Origin: Chinchilla lanigera
Lineage: Eukaryota; Chordata; Mammalia; Rodentia; Chinchillidae
Direction of reading: 5' to 3'
Length of the DNA stretch: 64,000 nt
Assembly (NCBI RefSeq): GCF_000276665.1
Contig: NW_004955425.1
Span: forward strand, 22,527,479-22,591,478
Each line of letters opens with the position of its first letter. The first letter of the stretch is position 1. The position numbers and the translations under genes were made by a program. Shown in pieces: positions 47,728-59,671 of this stretch. Under the pieces are notes generated by a model. It searched no databases. It was not told the DNA's origin and saw only the letters and a program-made list of their open reading frames with translations.

Positions 47728-48018
47728 CAGGTTGAGTCCCTTATCCTAAATGCTTGGGACTAAACGTTTCAGATTTTAAAATGCTTGTTTATATATAATG
47801 ACATATCTAGAGGACAGGACCGAGCCAAAACATGAAATTCATTTATTTTTCATACACACACCCTATGCACATAGCCCGAGAGTAACCATATCATATTTCT
47901 AACGTGTCTGCATGTATAACCTGTCATGTGGGGTCAGATATAGCACTTTCTACTTTGGCATCATGCCAGGGCTTAAAATTTCAGATTTTGGATTTTCAGA
48001 AGAGAGATGTTCAACCTG
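47728..48018. mobile_element. Tigger-family (TcMar, MER2-like) MITE, 291 bp
   Basis: The inverted ends are CAGGTTGAGTCCCTTATCC on the left and GAGATGTTCAACCTG on the right, both flanked by TA. Internal 'aaatgcttgggactaaacgt', 'tttcagattt' and 'ttttggattttcag' match the common mammalian Tigger-derived MITE. It lies about 210 bp from a SCAMP1 exon. Confidence 0.8.
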
Positions 48019-48225
48019 TATTCCCTTTTTTGGGAAGTATTTCCCAAATGTGATACAATGTCCTAAAATACAGTGATGCATAACTTTTAACTGTAGAAAA
48101 CAATTACAAAGAGCAAGTTTTCTGAGAACAAAGAAAAAAATGGCTTGAGGTTATTCTGAGTTAATAGCAAAACGGGAAAATGAAAACTGTAGCAGGTTCA
48201 CTTATAGTCATAAAATTTCACTTAC

Positions 48226-48343
48226 TTTTTTAAACATAACTAGTGAGATGACTGCTGATGCTGTGAAAAGTGCTGCTATGATTATCATCATGATTCCAAC
48301 AGGAATATTTTGGTTAAGACCAGTAAGGGATGAAATCCAACCA
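48226..48343 (-). CDS. SCAMP1: SCAMP1, second-last coding exon
   Basis: On the minus strand this 118-bp exon follows a TTTTGTAG acceptor (48345-48344) and ends at donor GTAAGTG (48225). Its first base completes Cys from the preceding exon. It then encodes [16 protein letters not shown] and the last transmembrane helix ([20 protein letters not shown]), ending FKK, in phase 0 with the last exon. The sequence is nearly the same as known mammalian SCAMP1. The frame is intact. Confidence 0.97.
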
Positions 48344-48439
48344 CTACAAAATAAAAAAAAAAAGTGTAACTAAGCAAGCAAGTCAATGCACACTTTAAAA
48401 GATAACATAATGCCCAAGCCATCCTCAGCATTTCTGAAC

Positions 48440-48645
48440 CAAGCAATGTCCAAGACCTTTCTATGCACTAACTCCTTTACTTCTCACAACCACCCCCTGG
48501 ACGGATGCTATTTTTAATCCCTATTTTACAGATGAGGAAATGGGTCACAGATACACTCAGGCCCAAGGCTACAGAGTAGATAAACAGCCAAGTATGAATT
48601 CAAAAGCACACAAAACTCCTGAACCTGGAGTGCTTATCACCAGAT
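48440..48645 (+). repeat. MIR SINE
   Basis: 'Actcctttacttctcacaac', 'cctattttacagatgaggaa', 'aggcccaaggctacagagta' and 'cctgaacctggagtgctta' give a clear MIR core. Confidence 0.82.
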
Positions 48646-48879
48646 TATTGTATTATTTAAGACTGTGAATTCATTATTACATTTTTAAATGTTCATTTTA
48701 AATTTTGCTGAATTATGGAGGAAATATTTGCACACCATATTTGCAATGAAGAAATAGTTTCTAGTATATAAAAACTGTTGCAGCTCAACCTTACAAAAAT
48801 GCACGTAGGCAACTCATTCAGGATCCCTCCTATCACTCAGGAGCTATTCCTATTCCTCATTCCTACTCCCTAATAAATG

Positions 48880-49850
48880 TTTTTTTTTTTTTAAAAATCC
48901 CTTTAGAAAATAGACAAAAGACATGAGATATTTCATTAAAAGGACAGAGATGGCAAATAAGCACATGAAAACATGTTCAACCTCATGAGTCATCAGGTAA
49001 ATGCAAAGTTATCTGCATACCTTTCAGAATGCCTAAAATAAAAAAATTGATAATAGCGGGGGCTGGGGATTTAGCTCAGTGGCACAGTGCCTGCCTGGCA
49101 AGCACAAGGTCATGAGTTCCATTCCCAGTACCGGAAAAAAACCAAAAAAAAGAAATTGATAATAATGCTAGCAATGATGTGAAGGCTGAAATCACTCATA
49201 ACTGTCAGTGAGAATATAAAACAGTACAGACATTCTGTTTCTTTAAAAAATGTAAAAAGGAAAACTAAGCTAAGCATACAACTTTCATATGACCCAACTC
49301 TTATCCCAAAGAAATGGAAACTATGTTTGCAAGAAGAGCTGCTCACAAAACTCAGCAGCTTTCTCCATAACAGCTCCAAACTGCAAACAATCCAGATGTC
49401 CAGCTGAAGAATAGGAAAAGGACGGTGGTAGATTCAAGCCACAAATTACTCATCAAGGATGAAAAGGAATAAACTACAGACATATATACCAACCTGAACG
49501 ACTCTCCAGAGAATGATGCTGAGTGAAAAAACCCACGGGCTGCACACAGTTGGACTGTATTTATACAACTCTCTCACAATACCAGGGCAACCAAATGACA
49601 AGCAAATGAGGCTTGTGGGGTAAGCAGGGAGGAGGGACAGGAAAGCTGTGAGGGTGACTATGAAAAACCAACAAGAGGAAATGTTGGGTATCCTTACCAC
49701 CAACCTCAAGGTCCTTGTTTTTATATTTTACAAGATTTCACATCAGGACAATGTGTAGAGTATCTGTAAATGCTTGTTATGTGTTTCTTACAACTGTATG
49801 TCAGTTTGCAATTACCTCAAAATAAATTATAAAATTTAAAGTATCTGAAT
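48880..49850 (+). mobile_element. Old L1 3' end (plus strand), split by an ID SINE
   Basis: 'Aaaatagacaaaagacatga', 'aacatgttcaacctcatgag', 'aaacaatccagatgtccagc', 'tgctgagtgaaaaaaccca' and 'aataaattataaaatttaaa' follow the end of ORF2 and the 3' UTR of an old L1, with a decayed A-rich tail. Confidence 0.78.
49056..49152 (+). repeat. ID-type SINE inside the L1 fragment
   Basis: A complete ID body (GGGGCTGGGGATTTAGCTCA) with an A-rich tail, flanked by a 12-bp target-site duplication (AAATTGATAATA) at 49044-49055 and 49153-49164. Confidence 0.95.
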
Positions 49851-50500
49851 TACACAAAATCTATTTTAAACAGGCCATCCCACACACCCCTCATTAGTGC
49901 ACTTATCAGTACTAATCACATGCTATTCTGCTCTATTTTGACATTTTCTACCTAACTTTAAGCTAAAAAAAGCCAAAGAAATTACTTGAATCTCACAATT
50001 TAGAAAACTATGCTGTTAAAGCAAGCAGTTTTTAAAATATTTAAAGCATTTCCTTTCCCTCAAATGCAGAAGACTAATCACTACCTAAAATAATAATGGA
50101 AACTACTTTTTCCTGGAGTGATTTAAAGTATTTCTATGAGCCCTCTGCATGTATATATGCCCATTAGGAGCTTGCAAAATTCCCAGAGGTGTCTGACAGT
50201 CAATGCCACTTGATTCAAAGGCAGCACACTAAACAGAGGTTTTGCACACACTCGTCACATGCCCGCTTTTGTTTTAGCCTCGCAAAGACAGTACATATCA
50301 CAGCACACCCCACTGGAGAGGTGTTCACTCCAGGGTTAAGAAAAGAGACCTCTGCCGTTACCTTCTCCCCCAGACTCCTGAGGGCCCCTCCAAGTGAGCC
50401 TACTGTTTAATGGTAACCATGTGTGTGAGTGTATGCAGTGACTCGACAACAAAGACAACAGCCCAATATCCATGGAAATATGTGTGTGAGTATATGTGTG

Positions 50501-50671
50501 AGCTGGGCATGGGATGCACACTTATAATCCTAACACTCTAGAAGGCTGACTCAAGAGGACCAAAAGTTGAAAGCCCAACTTGGGCAACTTAGCAAGATCC
50601 TGTCTGTGAATTAGGAAAGCAGCTCAGTGCAAAGGCTCTGGGTTTAATCCTCAGTACCACCAAAAACAAAA
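50501..50671 (+). repeat. B1+ID composite SINE
   Basis: A B1 start ('agctgggcatgggatgcaca', 'ctagaaggctgactcaag') followed by 'gcaacttagcaagatcctgt' and an ID end ('gggtttaatcctcagtacca'). Confidence 0.88.
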
Positions 50672-51125
50672 TGACTGAACCAAAACAACCTAAAATAGTA
50701 CTTTTCACACAAAAGGTATTCTTTTCTTTCAAATCTTTGATAATATTTTCTCTCCCTTCCAAGACTTTTTTGGTCCTCCTATCTCTCTGATTACTCCAAA
50801 GTCTATTTTATATTCTTCCTCTTCATGTCCATTACATGTACTTTATTTAAACTAAATGCCCTTAAAACATACATTTATGCATTTTATTTAAACTAAATAT
50901 AATGTGTTATTTTAAAAAACAGAAATGAGATTTTTAAAAAGAATAGTTTCTCCAAAGGTTATGTCTTAGAAAAATGTTGGTTTTTTTTTTTTTTTTACCA
51001 TTTTTTGCCTTTATTTACTTGCTTCTGCTCAACTGGCTTTTCTGTGTTAACTATACGAATGAGGACAACAGAAATTGTATGCGAGTATCAGAACAACCTC
51101 AAACTGATCACATAAACAAACTTAC

Positions 51126-51227
51126 CAATTGCCCCAGTTATGAAATCCCGCAGCCTGGAGCACGTGGACAGCAAACTGACAGATATAGACGAAGAAGAAT
51201 ACAAAGAATCTGAAGGAACTGTCGCTC
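51126..51227 (-). CDS. SCAMP1: SCAMP1, third-last coding exon
   Basis: On the minus strand the 102-bp exon starts at 51227 after a CCCCACTTAAG acceptor. It completes an Arg codon, then encodes [20 protein letters not shown], most of the third transmembrane helix, and [13 protein letters not shown], and ends in TG before the donor. With the next exon this gives Cys-Gly-Trp. SCAMP1 normally has the cytosolic E-peptide (CWYRPLYGAFR) just before this point, so the missing upstream exon should end there. Residues about 211-245 of roughly 338. Confidence 0.96.
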
Positions 51228-51639
51228 CTTAAGTGGGGAGGGGAAAAAGGGTAAGATATCATTTTTCTTATCTTTACATTCATATGCCCACTGACATTTG
51301 AACTTTCAAAACAAAAGTGGCAACTACACAAGGCCTAAAATTAAGAGAAGCATCATAATAATTTGTGACATATAAATATTCAATATTGTGCCAGTCTCAC
51401 TTTGTCTTTCAATTTCCAACTGCACTATTATCCATCTTAACAAAAAGTTTTCCTTCTATTAAAAAATTTCACAAAATTACAATTAACAGAAAAGAAGTAA
51501 CAAATATTTAAAATATATACTTTGGCAAGCACTGACCTATGTAAGTACCTGAACTACCCACAGTCCACACTCTGATGTTCCAAGAGTTTTTCCCAGGCCC
51601 TGGACAATCTCTTTCTCCCCTCCCTGTCTTACCCACAGC

Positions 51640-52070
51640 TTCCTATCACAGTCTGCCTATTTTATTTAGATTTTTACTTAAATGCGATCATACAGTAGCT
51701 ACTCATTTCATCTGCGGGTGTGTGGCTTCCTTCATTCAGCACAATTACTTGAGATTGTACAGCACAATTGCCCATGTGTGGCATGTATCAGAAATTCATC
51801 CTTTTTCACTGCTGAGTAGTAGTCTGCCATATAGCTATACCATAATTTATCCATTCACTGTTGATGAACATTTAGATCCTTTTCTAGTATTTTACTATTA
51901 CGTAAGTCACCATATAAGCATATATTTCCTTTTTTCTAGGGTAAATACCTATAAGTGGAATGGCTGGAACACATGTTAACTGTACATTAAACTTTTTAAG
52001 AAACTGCCAAACCATTTTATAAAAGGATCATTCCATGTTACATTCCTATGTCTTTAGCAGAAAAGAATAC
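51640..52070 (-). mobile_element. Old L1 3' end, reverse orientation
   Basis: The plus strand reads 'actgctgagtagtagtctgc', 'accataatttatccattcac', 'gttgatgaacatttagatcc', 'taaatacctataagtggaat' and 'aagaaactgccaaaccattt'. This is the familiar reverse complement of an L1M 3' region. Confidence 0.78.
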
Positions 52071-52294
52071 AACTTAGTACATTCTTAGTTCTCAAAGTTT
52101 TTACTTTTATTGTTTCTGTACCAAGAAAGCAGAATATCAAACTTATAAAAAAAAATAGACATATATGATATATGTCTAAAGGCTTTAAAACAGCTATTTC
52201 AGTCACCTAAAAGGGATTTTTTTTAAACTAACTTCCAGATTCACAGATTTGAAGTTGAAATTGCCTAACTGTAACTTTTAGTTAAGAAATCTCT

Positions 52295-52386
52295 TACAGC
52301 TGAGGATACAGCTTAGCAGCACAGCACCTGCCTGGCAAGCACAAGGTCCTGAGTTTGATTCTTGGTACCAAAAAAAAAAAAAAAAA
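52295..52386 (+). repeat. ID-type SINE
   Basis: 'Cagctgaggatacagcttag', 'cctgcctggcaagcacaagg', 'gagtttgattcttggtacc' and an A-run tail. A short AAATCT(T) lies on both sides. Confidence 0.9.
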
Positions 52387-52599
52387 TCTTGTAGAAGGGT
52401 ACCAAACATATTTAAGAAGTTATGCAGTTCCACTCAAAAAACTATTTCTAAAATGTTTCCAAATACAAATGGAGTTATGTTTTCACCCACAGTTAGCACA
52501 AGAAGTTATACAGTTAGTATAGGAAACTGATAAAATAAAAACCTCAAAGCCTTTGAAACCCATTTTGTCTACTTTTATTGTTTAACCATGCTAAATAAC

Positions 52600-52677
52600 T
52601 TTTTGGTGCTAGAGTTCCAATTCAAAGCCTTGCAATTCTTAGCAAGTGCTCTACCACTGAGCTATACCCCCAGGCTG
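52600..52677 (-). repeat. ID-half SINE fragment, reverse orientation
   Basis: 'Ttttggtgctagagttccaa' and 'aagtgctctaccactgagct' are the reverse of an ID-related (dID) half. No B1 half is attached. Confidence 0.78.
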
Positions 52678-52974
52678 CCTCAGCCATTTTAAACAAAAGA
52701 AAAAAAGAGGACAAACATAAAAAATATAGTTACATTAATTTAAACTAAGTGGTTTACAGTCTACTTCTGTTTATAATGAAGTATTGATATTATGAATATT
52801 CATAATAAATCCACCTACATAACTTATTTCCAGGTTAGAGTAAATAAATAAATGTTTCCTAGTACATGCAATTTTGGTCCTTTTAGATGAAAGCCTATTA
52901 GAAAACCCAGCCTCAAATAAGCCAGTGGTTTTGGGTTTAATATCTTCTACCAAGCTACAACACAACTGTTTTGC

Positions 52975-53195
52975 TTTTTGGTTTGTTTTTGTTTTTTGGT
53001 TTTGTTTTGTGTGTGTGTCTGGCACTGGAAACTGAACCCAGGAATGTTCTACCACTGAGCTACATCTCCAATCCTTTTTATTTTTTATTTTGAGACAAGG
53101 TCTCACTAAGTTGCCCAGGTTGGTCTCAAACTTGCAATCTTCCTGTACCACCCTCTCGAGTAGCAGAGAACACAGGCCTGTACCACTATGCCCAG
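52975..53195 (-). repeat. B1+ID composite SINE, reverse orientation
   Basis: A T-rich tail, reverse ID half ('ggcactggaaactgaaccca', 'ttctaccactgagctacatc') and reverse B1 half ('gagacaaggtctcactaagt', 'ctgtaccactatgccca'). Confidence 0.9.
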
Positions 53196-53439
53196 TGAAG
53201 CACCATGGCTTTTATAGAAAAGTTCTTCCCTGAATTATCATAGTAAGTCTCAGAAAACAGATTCATATGATTTTATGGAGTTCATTTCACATGGCATATC
53301 AATACAGAAATATTAATTGTACCTATAACTTGGGAAAGCAGAGAGAGACAAAGTATTATTCTAAAAGAACAGTGATTTTACATTAAACCATTATAAGGGA
53401 GAACAAATTAATACATTAAAGCTTTTATCTTTGGCAACT

Positions 53440-53640
53440 CAACATAATGTCTAAGCGCACACAGTTTTAATGAGAGAGTTGGATTTGAATCCAAAGTTTC
53501 CCACTTAAAACTGTTTCTTTGGGCAAAACACTAAACTTGTGATTTTTCCATTAGCAAATGGGGCAAGAGTAGAACCTACTTTTGAGTGGATAAACTAATC
53601 TACATTAAAGATGCCAAAGCACAGTAAATAATACTTATTA
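53440..53640 (-). repeat. MIR SINE, reverse orientation
   Basis: 'Agttggatttgaatccaaag', 'ctttgggcaaaacactaaac' and 'tagcaaatggggcaagagta' follow the MIR core in reverse. Confidence 0.62.
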
Positions 53641-54231
53641 TCTCTATTACACTCACATAAAAATGCACCAAAAGAAACTGACAGTGCACCACAGTGTCCT
53701 AAAAGTGACATCAGGATGCTGAGAAGACCTTTAAGAATTTCTGGAACACGGCTGATAACTTAATTGCCTCTACTAGAATCTGATAAAATGTTGAAAAGGC
53801 GTAAGAAAAAGAAACCTAAACTCCTTAGAGATCCAAGACTGTAAGTGAGGATCACTCATCCCTCTGATTACCAAGTGCTGAAATCAGTTTCTTTCTCCAG
53901 AATCAAGGTTCTACAAATAGGCTTGAAAAGGTATCATGAACGCCCTCACTGTGCAAAATGTGCACATGCACCTTTCTTTAAAAAGGAGTCCAAGATTCTA
54001 AGATTGATACCGGAACATGTGGCTTAAAAGCTGTAAAGGACCTCTCATCACAGCAGGTCCAGATGAAAAGCTCATGAGGAGGAGGGAGAAGAGCCTGAGC
54101 TCTGGCTTCTTCACATCTCCATTCTGCCCAAAGCAGAGACATGTAACAGAAGGTCTATAAGAGATGAAACTTTAAATTCGAACAACATTAAGACTACAAC
54201 GTGGGATCTTCTGTAAGTAATTACTTTATAA

Positions 54232-54400
54232 AAACAACTATCATTTTTGAAGCATTAGGTGCCAGGAATCACACACATACCAGCATTACCCTTCAGTCCT
54301 AATCACTGCCCCATGAGGTAGGTTCCAGTACTGACTCTATTTTACTGGTGCACAAACAGATTGAGAGAGACTAAGAATCTAAACACAGCTGGTTATAAAA
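54232..54400 (+). repeat. MIR SINE
   Basis: 'Gcattaggtgccaggaatca', 'ccccatgaggtaggttccag', 'tctattttactggtgcacaa' and 'aagaatctaaacacagctgg' give a MIR core. Confidence 0.78.
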
Positions 54401-55065
54401 ATGGTGAGACTGCTCCATGTGATAAATCTTATCTCTAAGATATTACTTCAATCCCATCTTTTTCAAGATACCAAATTATGAAGTAATGAACACCAGTATA
54501 ACCCTAAACTCTGAATGTTGTTTCCCATTAAGGAATGATGATAAATTTTCTTTCATTTGTGCTAATTTAGGTTATTTAAAATACTCTCTTAAGAGTCAGG
54601 GAAGGTAACAATTCACAAAACATTTTTGCAAGTAATACAAAAATAAGGACTGAAATTTCCTAAAACTACCACTTGAGTAGTTCAAGATTTTCTTGAGTGA
54701 CAATGAAAATTTCACAACTGAATTCAATGCTGGAAGCATAAATAACTACAAATAGCCAGTACCCAACCATTTTCAAATTACCTTCGAACAACAAAACTAA
54801 GAGAAAACAAAAGTCAATACTGGTTAAAGCCTAGGTCAAAATTAAGTTGTTTTCCAGATAATATAAAGGGTATACTCTTATAAAAGAGCAAAGTTAAATG
54901 TTTTCTACAATTATACATCTGGGGCATCTATTTCAAAAGAGAATTCTGAACAATTAAACATCATTGACTTAACACACAAATTTACTTCTACTTCCTCTCC
55001 AAGTATAACAAAAATGACAGTAAATAATTTTGTTTCTGTCCTTTAAGTATAAAAACAAAGGGGAC

Positions 55066-55110
55066 ACAAAGGCCCTCGGTTCCATCCCCAGGACTATTAA
55101 AAAACAAACA
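55066..55110 (+). repeat. ID-half SINE 3' fragment
   Basis: 'Ggccctcggttccatcccca' followed by 'ggactatt' and an A-rich tail with CAAA units. Only the last part of an ID-like half remains. Confidence 0.6.
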
Positions 55111-56292
55111 AAAAACCAAGACCAATCAACCACAGGGTGGAAAAAAAGGGAAGATGAGGGTAACAAAAGTTTGTAAACTGCAAAAGAGCTGAGTAAGTAC
55201 ATTAGTAGCTGATTCGACAAAGAAAACTGAAACTCAAGGAAGCAATGAAGAAAATGAAGAATCAAGCAGTTTTTAACTCCCTGAACCTTAAAAAGTTCAA
55301 AACCTATTAGATAGACACACATTACCTCTGTAACACCATGACATGCAGGTAAGAACAAGAAGTCTAAAGTCTGGAAGGAGCAATCTGATCCCCATTCCTT
55401 CCCTCTGTCTTCCAACCAGCAAAGCTACTCTACAGCTAAAACAGAGACGACCCTTGCTTTCTAGGAAACAGAATGAAAGGGACTCTGAAACCAGGACACA
55501 AGAGCCAGATGAACACAACCAGACCACAGACAGGGAAACTAGGTGAGCACCTATGCTGTGAATGGTTCAACAAAGGAAAAGTGAGGTCCAGACTTCTGCC
55601 TTGGCATTCAACAGCTGAATGAATTTCATGTGGCCAAAGGTCCTGCCCACTCCAAAGAGCATGCAGTCTGCTTCTCAGTCCATATTTTAAAAAGTTTTAT
55701 TTTTTGTAATTTTAACTTGCATGTGCAAGAGCTAAAAGAGTCAAATGATTCCACAGTGAGATTCTGAAAAATAGCAGTTTTCCAAATCTCTCCCTCAACT
55801 TTCCCATGGCAACTGCCATTCTCCAGATATAACCATTTTTAACTCTTAACCGGCTGTGCTGGAACTGACAGCCACTGCTCTGTGTGGCATGCTTTTACTG
55901 CCACTTCTTGATTTTTCATTTGAACATTAATTAATGACTTTCTATTCTAGAAAATAAGGCTCTGGTTTCCCTTTACATTCTTCCCCACTTTCAATTCCTC
56001 CATCTTTCCAAGAGTCTAAGCAGTATGATTTTAGATAGGCTAGCAGTACTGCTCATTTTATTATAATTATGCAAATTACTACCATGACTTATTCACAGCT
56101 GAGAAATGAAGGGTGTAGTGGATTGATAACTGGTGGTCAACTTATAACCTCCAGCTGAACTAAGTAAGCACGGCACTGGGTGTGCGAGGCCCACCTGAGG
56201 ACTGTTACCAGCAGCATAACAGGCAGAACTGGAGAAGAAGTAGTGAGGCTGTTGGGAGCTGGTGGAAGCTGTAAGGAGCTGTTAGTTCTATT

Positions 56293-56640
56293 GGAGGAGC
56301 TTGTCATGTTGGCTTTCCTGATGAACTTGGCTATTTTCATCCTTTGAGGAGCTTGGGACCTTGTTGGCACTGAGAATAGCTTCAGTTCACTTTGGGGGAG
56401 CTCCGGTCCTCACCTTGAGCATCACTTCCTGGCTCTGGAGGGGAAGATGGTATACTGCCAGCCTCCTGGAGAAGCTTGCTGCGTTGGCTTTCTTGATGGG
56501 AACTCAGTTGTCTTCACCACTGAAGGAGCTTGAGACCTCACTGTTGCTGAAGATAGCTGTGGTACTTTTCAGGGGAGCTCTGGTTTTTACTTTGCACATC
56601 ACTTCCTCACTCCAGTGTAGTTCTCTCAGTCTGAAGGCAC
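56293..56640 (+). repeat. Direct repeat, two units about 174-175 bp apart, in an open frame
   Basis: Unit 1 starts GGAGGAGCTTGTCATGTTGG (56293) and unit 2 starts GGAGAAGCTTGCTGCGTTGG (56468). Both continue 'gctttc(c/t)tgatg', 'gaggagcttgggacct/gaaggagcttgagacct' and 'cac/catcacttcct'. Translated, RIASVHFGGAPVLTLSITS recurs 58 residues later as KIAVVLFRGALVFTLHITS. The frame 56361-56792 (143 codons) stays open across both. No homology to a known protein or repeat was recognised; it may be part of a decayed LTR. Confidence 0.65.
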
Positions 56641-58974
56641 AGATCCTTCATCCTGCTGGCACAGACTTCCTAGATTCCACCATTGACGTTTGGGCCTTCC
56701 CAGCACAGATCCGTGAAACAGGCCTGCATGTCGTAGGCTCTGGGGCTCCAGCTGAATTTGTGGGAGGTATTGTTTTGGGCTCTAGGTCTTAAGCCGGACT
56801 TATGCAGGTCATTATGGCAAGATGCAGGCCCTCAGCTGGATTCCTGGTCTATAGTGTGTGGACAGATTTCCTGCACTTTTTTCTATATCATTCTTTGGGC
56901 AACTATTATAAATAATCTTGTAAAATATGTGTCCGGTATTATACTGTTCTCCCTTGCAAAAATATCTCCAAACAATAACAAAGGGTATATAAGCAAGTTT
57001 CCTACCCTGCATAACCATTTAAACTCCCCTGGAGTTAGCAACTAATCTATCTTTGGTTGTTACTATTTATACATACCTACCAGTAAGTGACTGCTAATCT
57101 CTCCTTAATTTGTATAGACTTCTCCTAACATGTTCAAATTAATCAAGAATTATATTCATTTTATCTTCCTGAAGCTGTTTCTCTTTCTGACCTGCTCACA
57201 TCTGAACTCCCAAGGCCCTGCACTGGCCGCGCTCTGCCATCTTTCGACAACTCATCATCATCATCCTGAAAATGAAGCTGATTTCCCCATGTTACAGCTC
57301 CTGTTTTCTGGATCCCACGTGCTCCCTCCTCTTGATATACTCTTTCATTTTGGCCAAATTCATCATCTACTCTAGTAGTTTCCTAAGAAAAAGATACATT
57401 TCTTGAAATCCAGCTGTGTTTTGGTTTCTATCCTTAGACTTAATTTGACAGTTTTGAGTACTGAATTCTAGGTCAAAAGTTACATTTCCTTCAAATTGAA
57501 CGCACTCCTCTATTGTCTTCTAGCTTTCAGGACTGCCATTAAAAAGACTATCATTCTAATGTTTAGCAAAACTTAAGTCCGGACAATGTCCTATGAAGTA
57601 GGAAAAAAACCCCAAAGGATGGAAAATACAAGAAAAAATAAAAACATTAGATTTTACCCAAGAGTTTTAATATCTTATCTGCAGGAGTTTTATTTTGTAA
57701 ATGAGCAGAAAGAAAACAGAAAGGAGTAATAACCAAAGAAATTATACAATTAACTTTCTCAGAACTTAAGGACCTAAATCTACAGACTGGCTCCAATCCC
57801 ACAACTCTCCTGGTATGGTGTTTCAAGCCTAGAAGGGATTCACATGGTCCAGTGGGATGTATGGGAAAATGAAAAATTGATTTAAAATAGAAGTCAACTA
57901 ATGTATTTGACTATATTAATATAAAAAGGGACAAAAATCACATGATCATCTCAACAGACACAGAAAAGTGTCTGGAAAAATCCAACATCATTCATGATAA
58001 AAAAATTTCTCAAAATGGAAATTGAAGGGATGTTTCTGAAACCAATAAAAGGTATCTACAGAAAAATCTACAGCTGACAGTTAATGATGAGTTTGCCCCA
58101 TAATATCAAGAATAAAGTGTGGCTGTCATTCCACTTCTATTCTCATTATTCTAGAAATTACTGATAGTTTTATAAAACAAAAGGAGGAAATAAGATTGAT
58201 TTAAAATAACTACTTTGGAAGAAAAAAAGCAAAACTTTATTTGCTGATGCCATCTACATAACCCTAGTGAGCCTAAGCATGAATGTGCACACACAAAAAT
58301 AAACCACTAAGAGTAATGAAACAGTGCAGCAAAATGGGGGGGAAGACAACTCTATTCCTTCATACTAGCAACAAACCACCCAGAGGAAGTCAAGAAAATA
58401 ATTCCACTCTAAATACATCAGAAAGATAAAAAACTTAGGAATAAATTTAGCAAAATAAATATAAAATTTATACAATTGAAACTGAAGGACAATGCTAAGA
58501 GAAACAGTGTCTATTTTCTCCAAATTAAGTACAAATTTTCATCAACAATCAAAATCACAGAACTTTTTTGTTGTTTTTAAAGAAACAAAAAGGTTGATTC
58601 TAAAATTTAAATAGAAGGAAAAGGTCCTTGAGTCAGCAAAACAAGTAAAGAAAGCAAAAAAGGTGTAAACTAACTTACCATGAAGCACCATTAATCAAAA
58701 AGACAATGCTGTAAGAACAGCAGAGTTCAATGGATGAGAAGTGAATATGAAATTAATCCCTACATTTATGACTAATAGATTTTCAACAAATGTGTCCAAT
58801 TAATACAATGAAGAAAGTCCAGAAGTAGATTTATACATATATGAGTAAGTGATTTTTCAACTAAAGTGCAAAGGCAACTTTTTAAAGACAGTCTTTTTAT
58901 AATAGTGGTGGGATGTTCAGATAGCAAAAAGATGAATTTAGACTTTTACACATAACATATACAAATTAACTCAC

Positions 58975-59162
58975 AGCCAGGCATGGTGGCACATGCCTAT
59001 AATCCCAGCACTTGGGAGGCTGAGGCAGGAGGCTCAGTTCAAGTTGAAGTATAAACTTCTAGAAGAAAATCTTAGTAGGGTGCTGTGGTGCATGCCTGTA
59101 GTCCCAGCCACTCTGAAAGCTGAGGAAAGAGGCTTACTTAAGACTCTATCTCAAAGAGAAAA
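58975..59162 (+). repeat. Two B1 copies, head to tail
   Basis: The first reads 'agccaggcatggtggcacat ... gggaggctgaggcaggaggc' and is cut short. The second starts near 59072 ('agggtgctgtggtgcatgcc ... gaaagctgaggaaagagg') and ends 'actctatctcaaag'. Both lie in the old L1. Confidence 0.8.
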
Positions 59163-59568
59163 ATCTTGCTGACCTTAGGTTATGCAAACTGTTCTCAACA
59201 TAACACTAAAAGAATGAACTATTAAAAAAAAAAAGTTAAACTACAAGCTTTTATATTTTCTAGGACATCATTAAGAAGTCACAGACCGGGACATAATGTA
59301 TGTAAAACATAAAAAAGATTTGCATTACAAATATATAACTACTGCTCCAAAATAATAGAATATGAAATTAATAGTAAGAAGTCAACAACTTAGTCTAAAA
59401 ATTGACAATAAACCCAATCAGACATTTCACTAGATGATACAGATATGGCTAATAAGCAAAAGATGTTCAACATCATCAACAATAAAAATATGTAAACTGA
59501 AAACATGAACATGGTGACACACTACTGCACACCTACTAGAATGGCTACATCAAAAGCCAAAAAAAATA

Positions 59569-59671
59569 GGGCTTGGGATTCAACTCAGTGTCACAGCAGC
59601 TGCCTGGCAAGTGTGAGGCCCTGATTTCAATTCCTGGTACCAAAAAGAAAAAAAAAGACAAAAAATAAAAA
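59569..59671 (+). repeat. ID-type SINE
   Basis: 'Gggcttgggattcaactcag', 'gctgcctggcaagtgtgagg', 'gatttcaattcctggtacc' and an A-rich tail. The A-rich flanks hide the exact target duplication. Confidence 0.88.

Larger units (their letters stand above)
37665..48225 (-). other. SCAMP1: SCAMP1 last intron
   Basis: The intron runs from donor GTAAGTGAAA (48225, minus strand) to the acceptor next to 37665, about 10.6 kb. It is AT-rich and holds an ID SINE with a G-rich tail, MaLR LTRs, a long L2 fragment, MIRs, two Tigger-like elements, a hAT MITE and several B1-type SINEs. No exon-like open frame was recognised. Confidence 0.9.
48344..51125 (-). other. SCAMP1: SCAMP1 intron
   Basis: A 2.8-kb intron with donor GTAAG at 51125. 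It holds a MIR near 48.5 kb, an L1 3' end (48.9-49.85 kb) with an ID SINE inside it, a B1+ID composite near 50.6 kb and a T-run near 50.98 kb. No exon was seen. Confidence 0.9.

Noticed and set aside
51575..51979. 134-codon plus-strand frame
   Set aside because: It is the reverse complement of an old L1 3' region, a familiar false frame.
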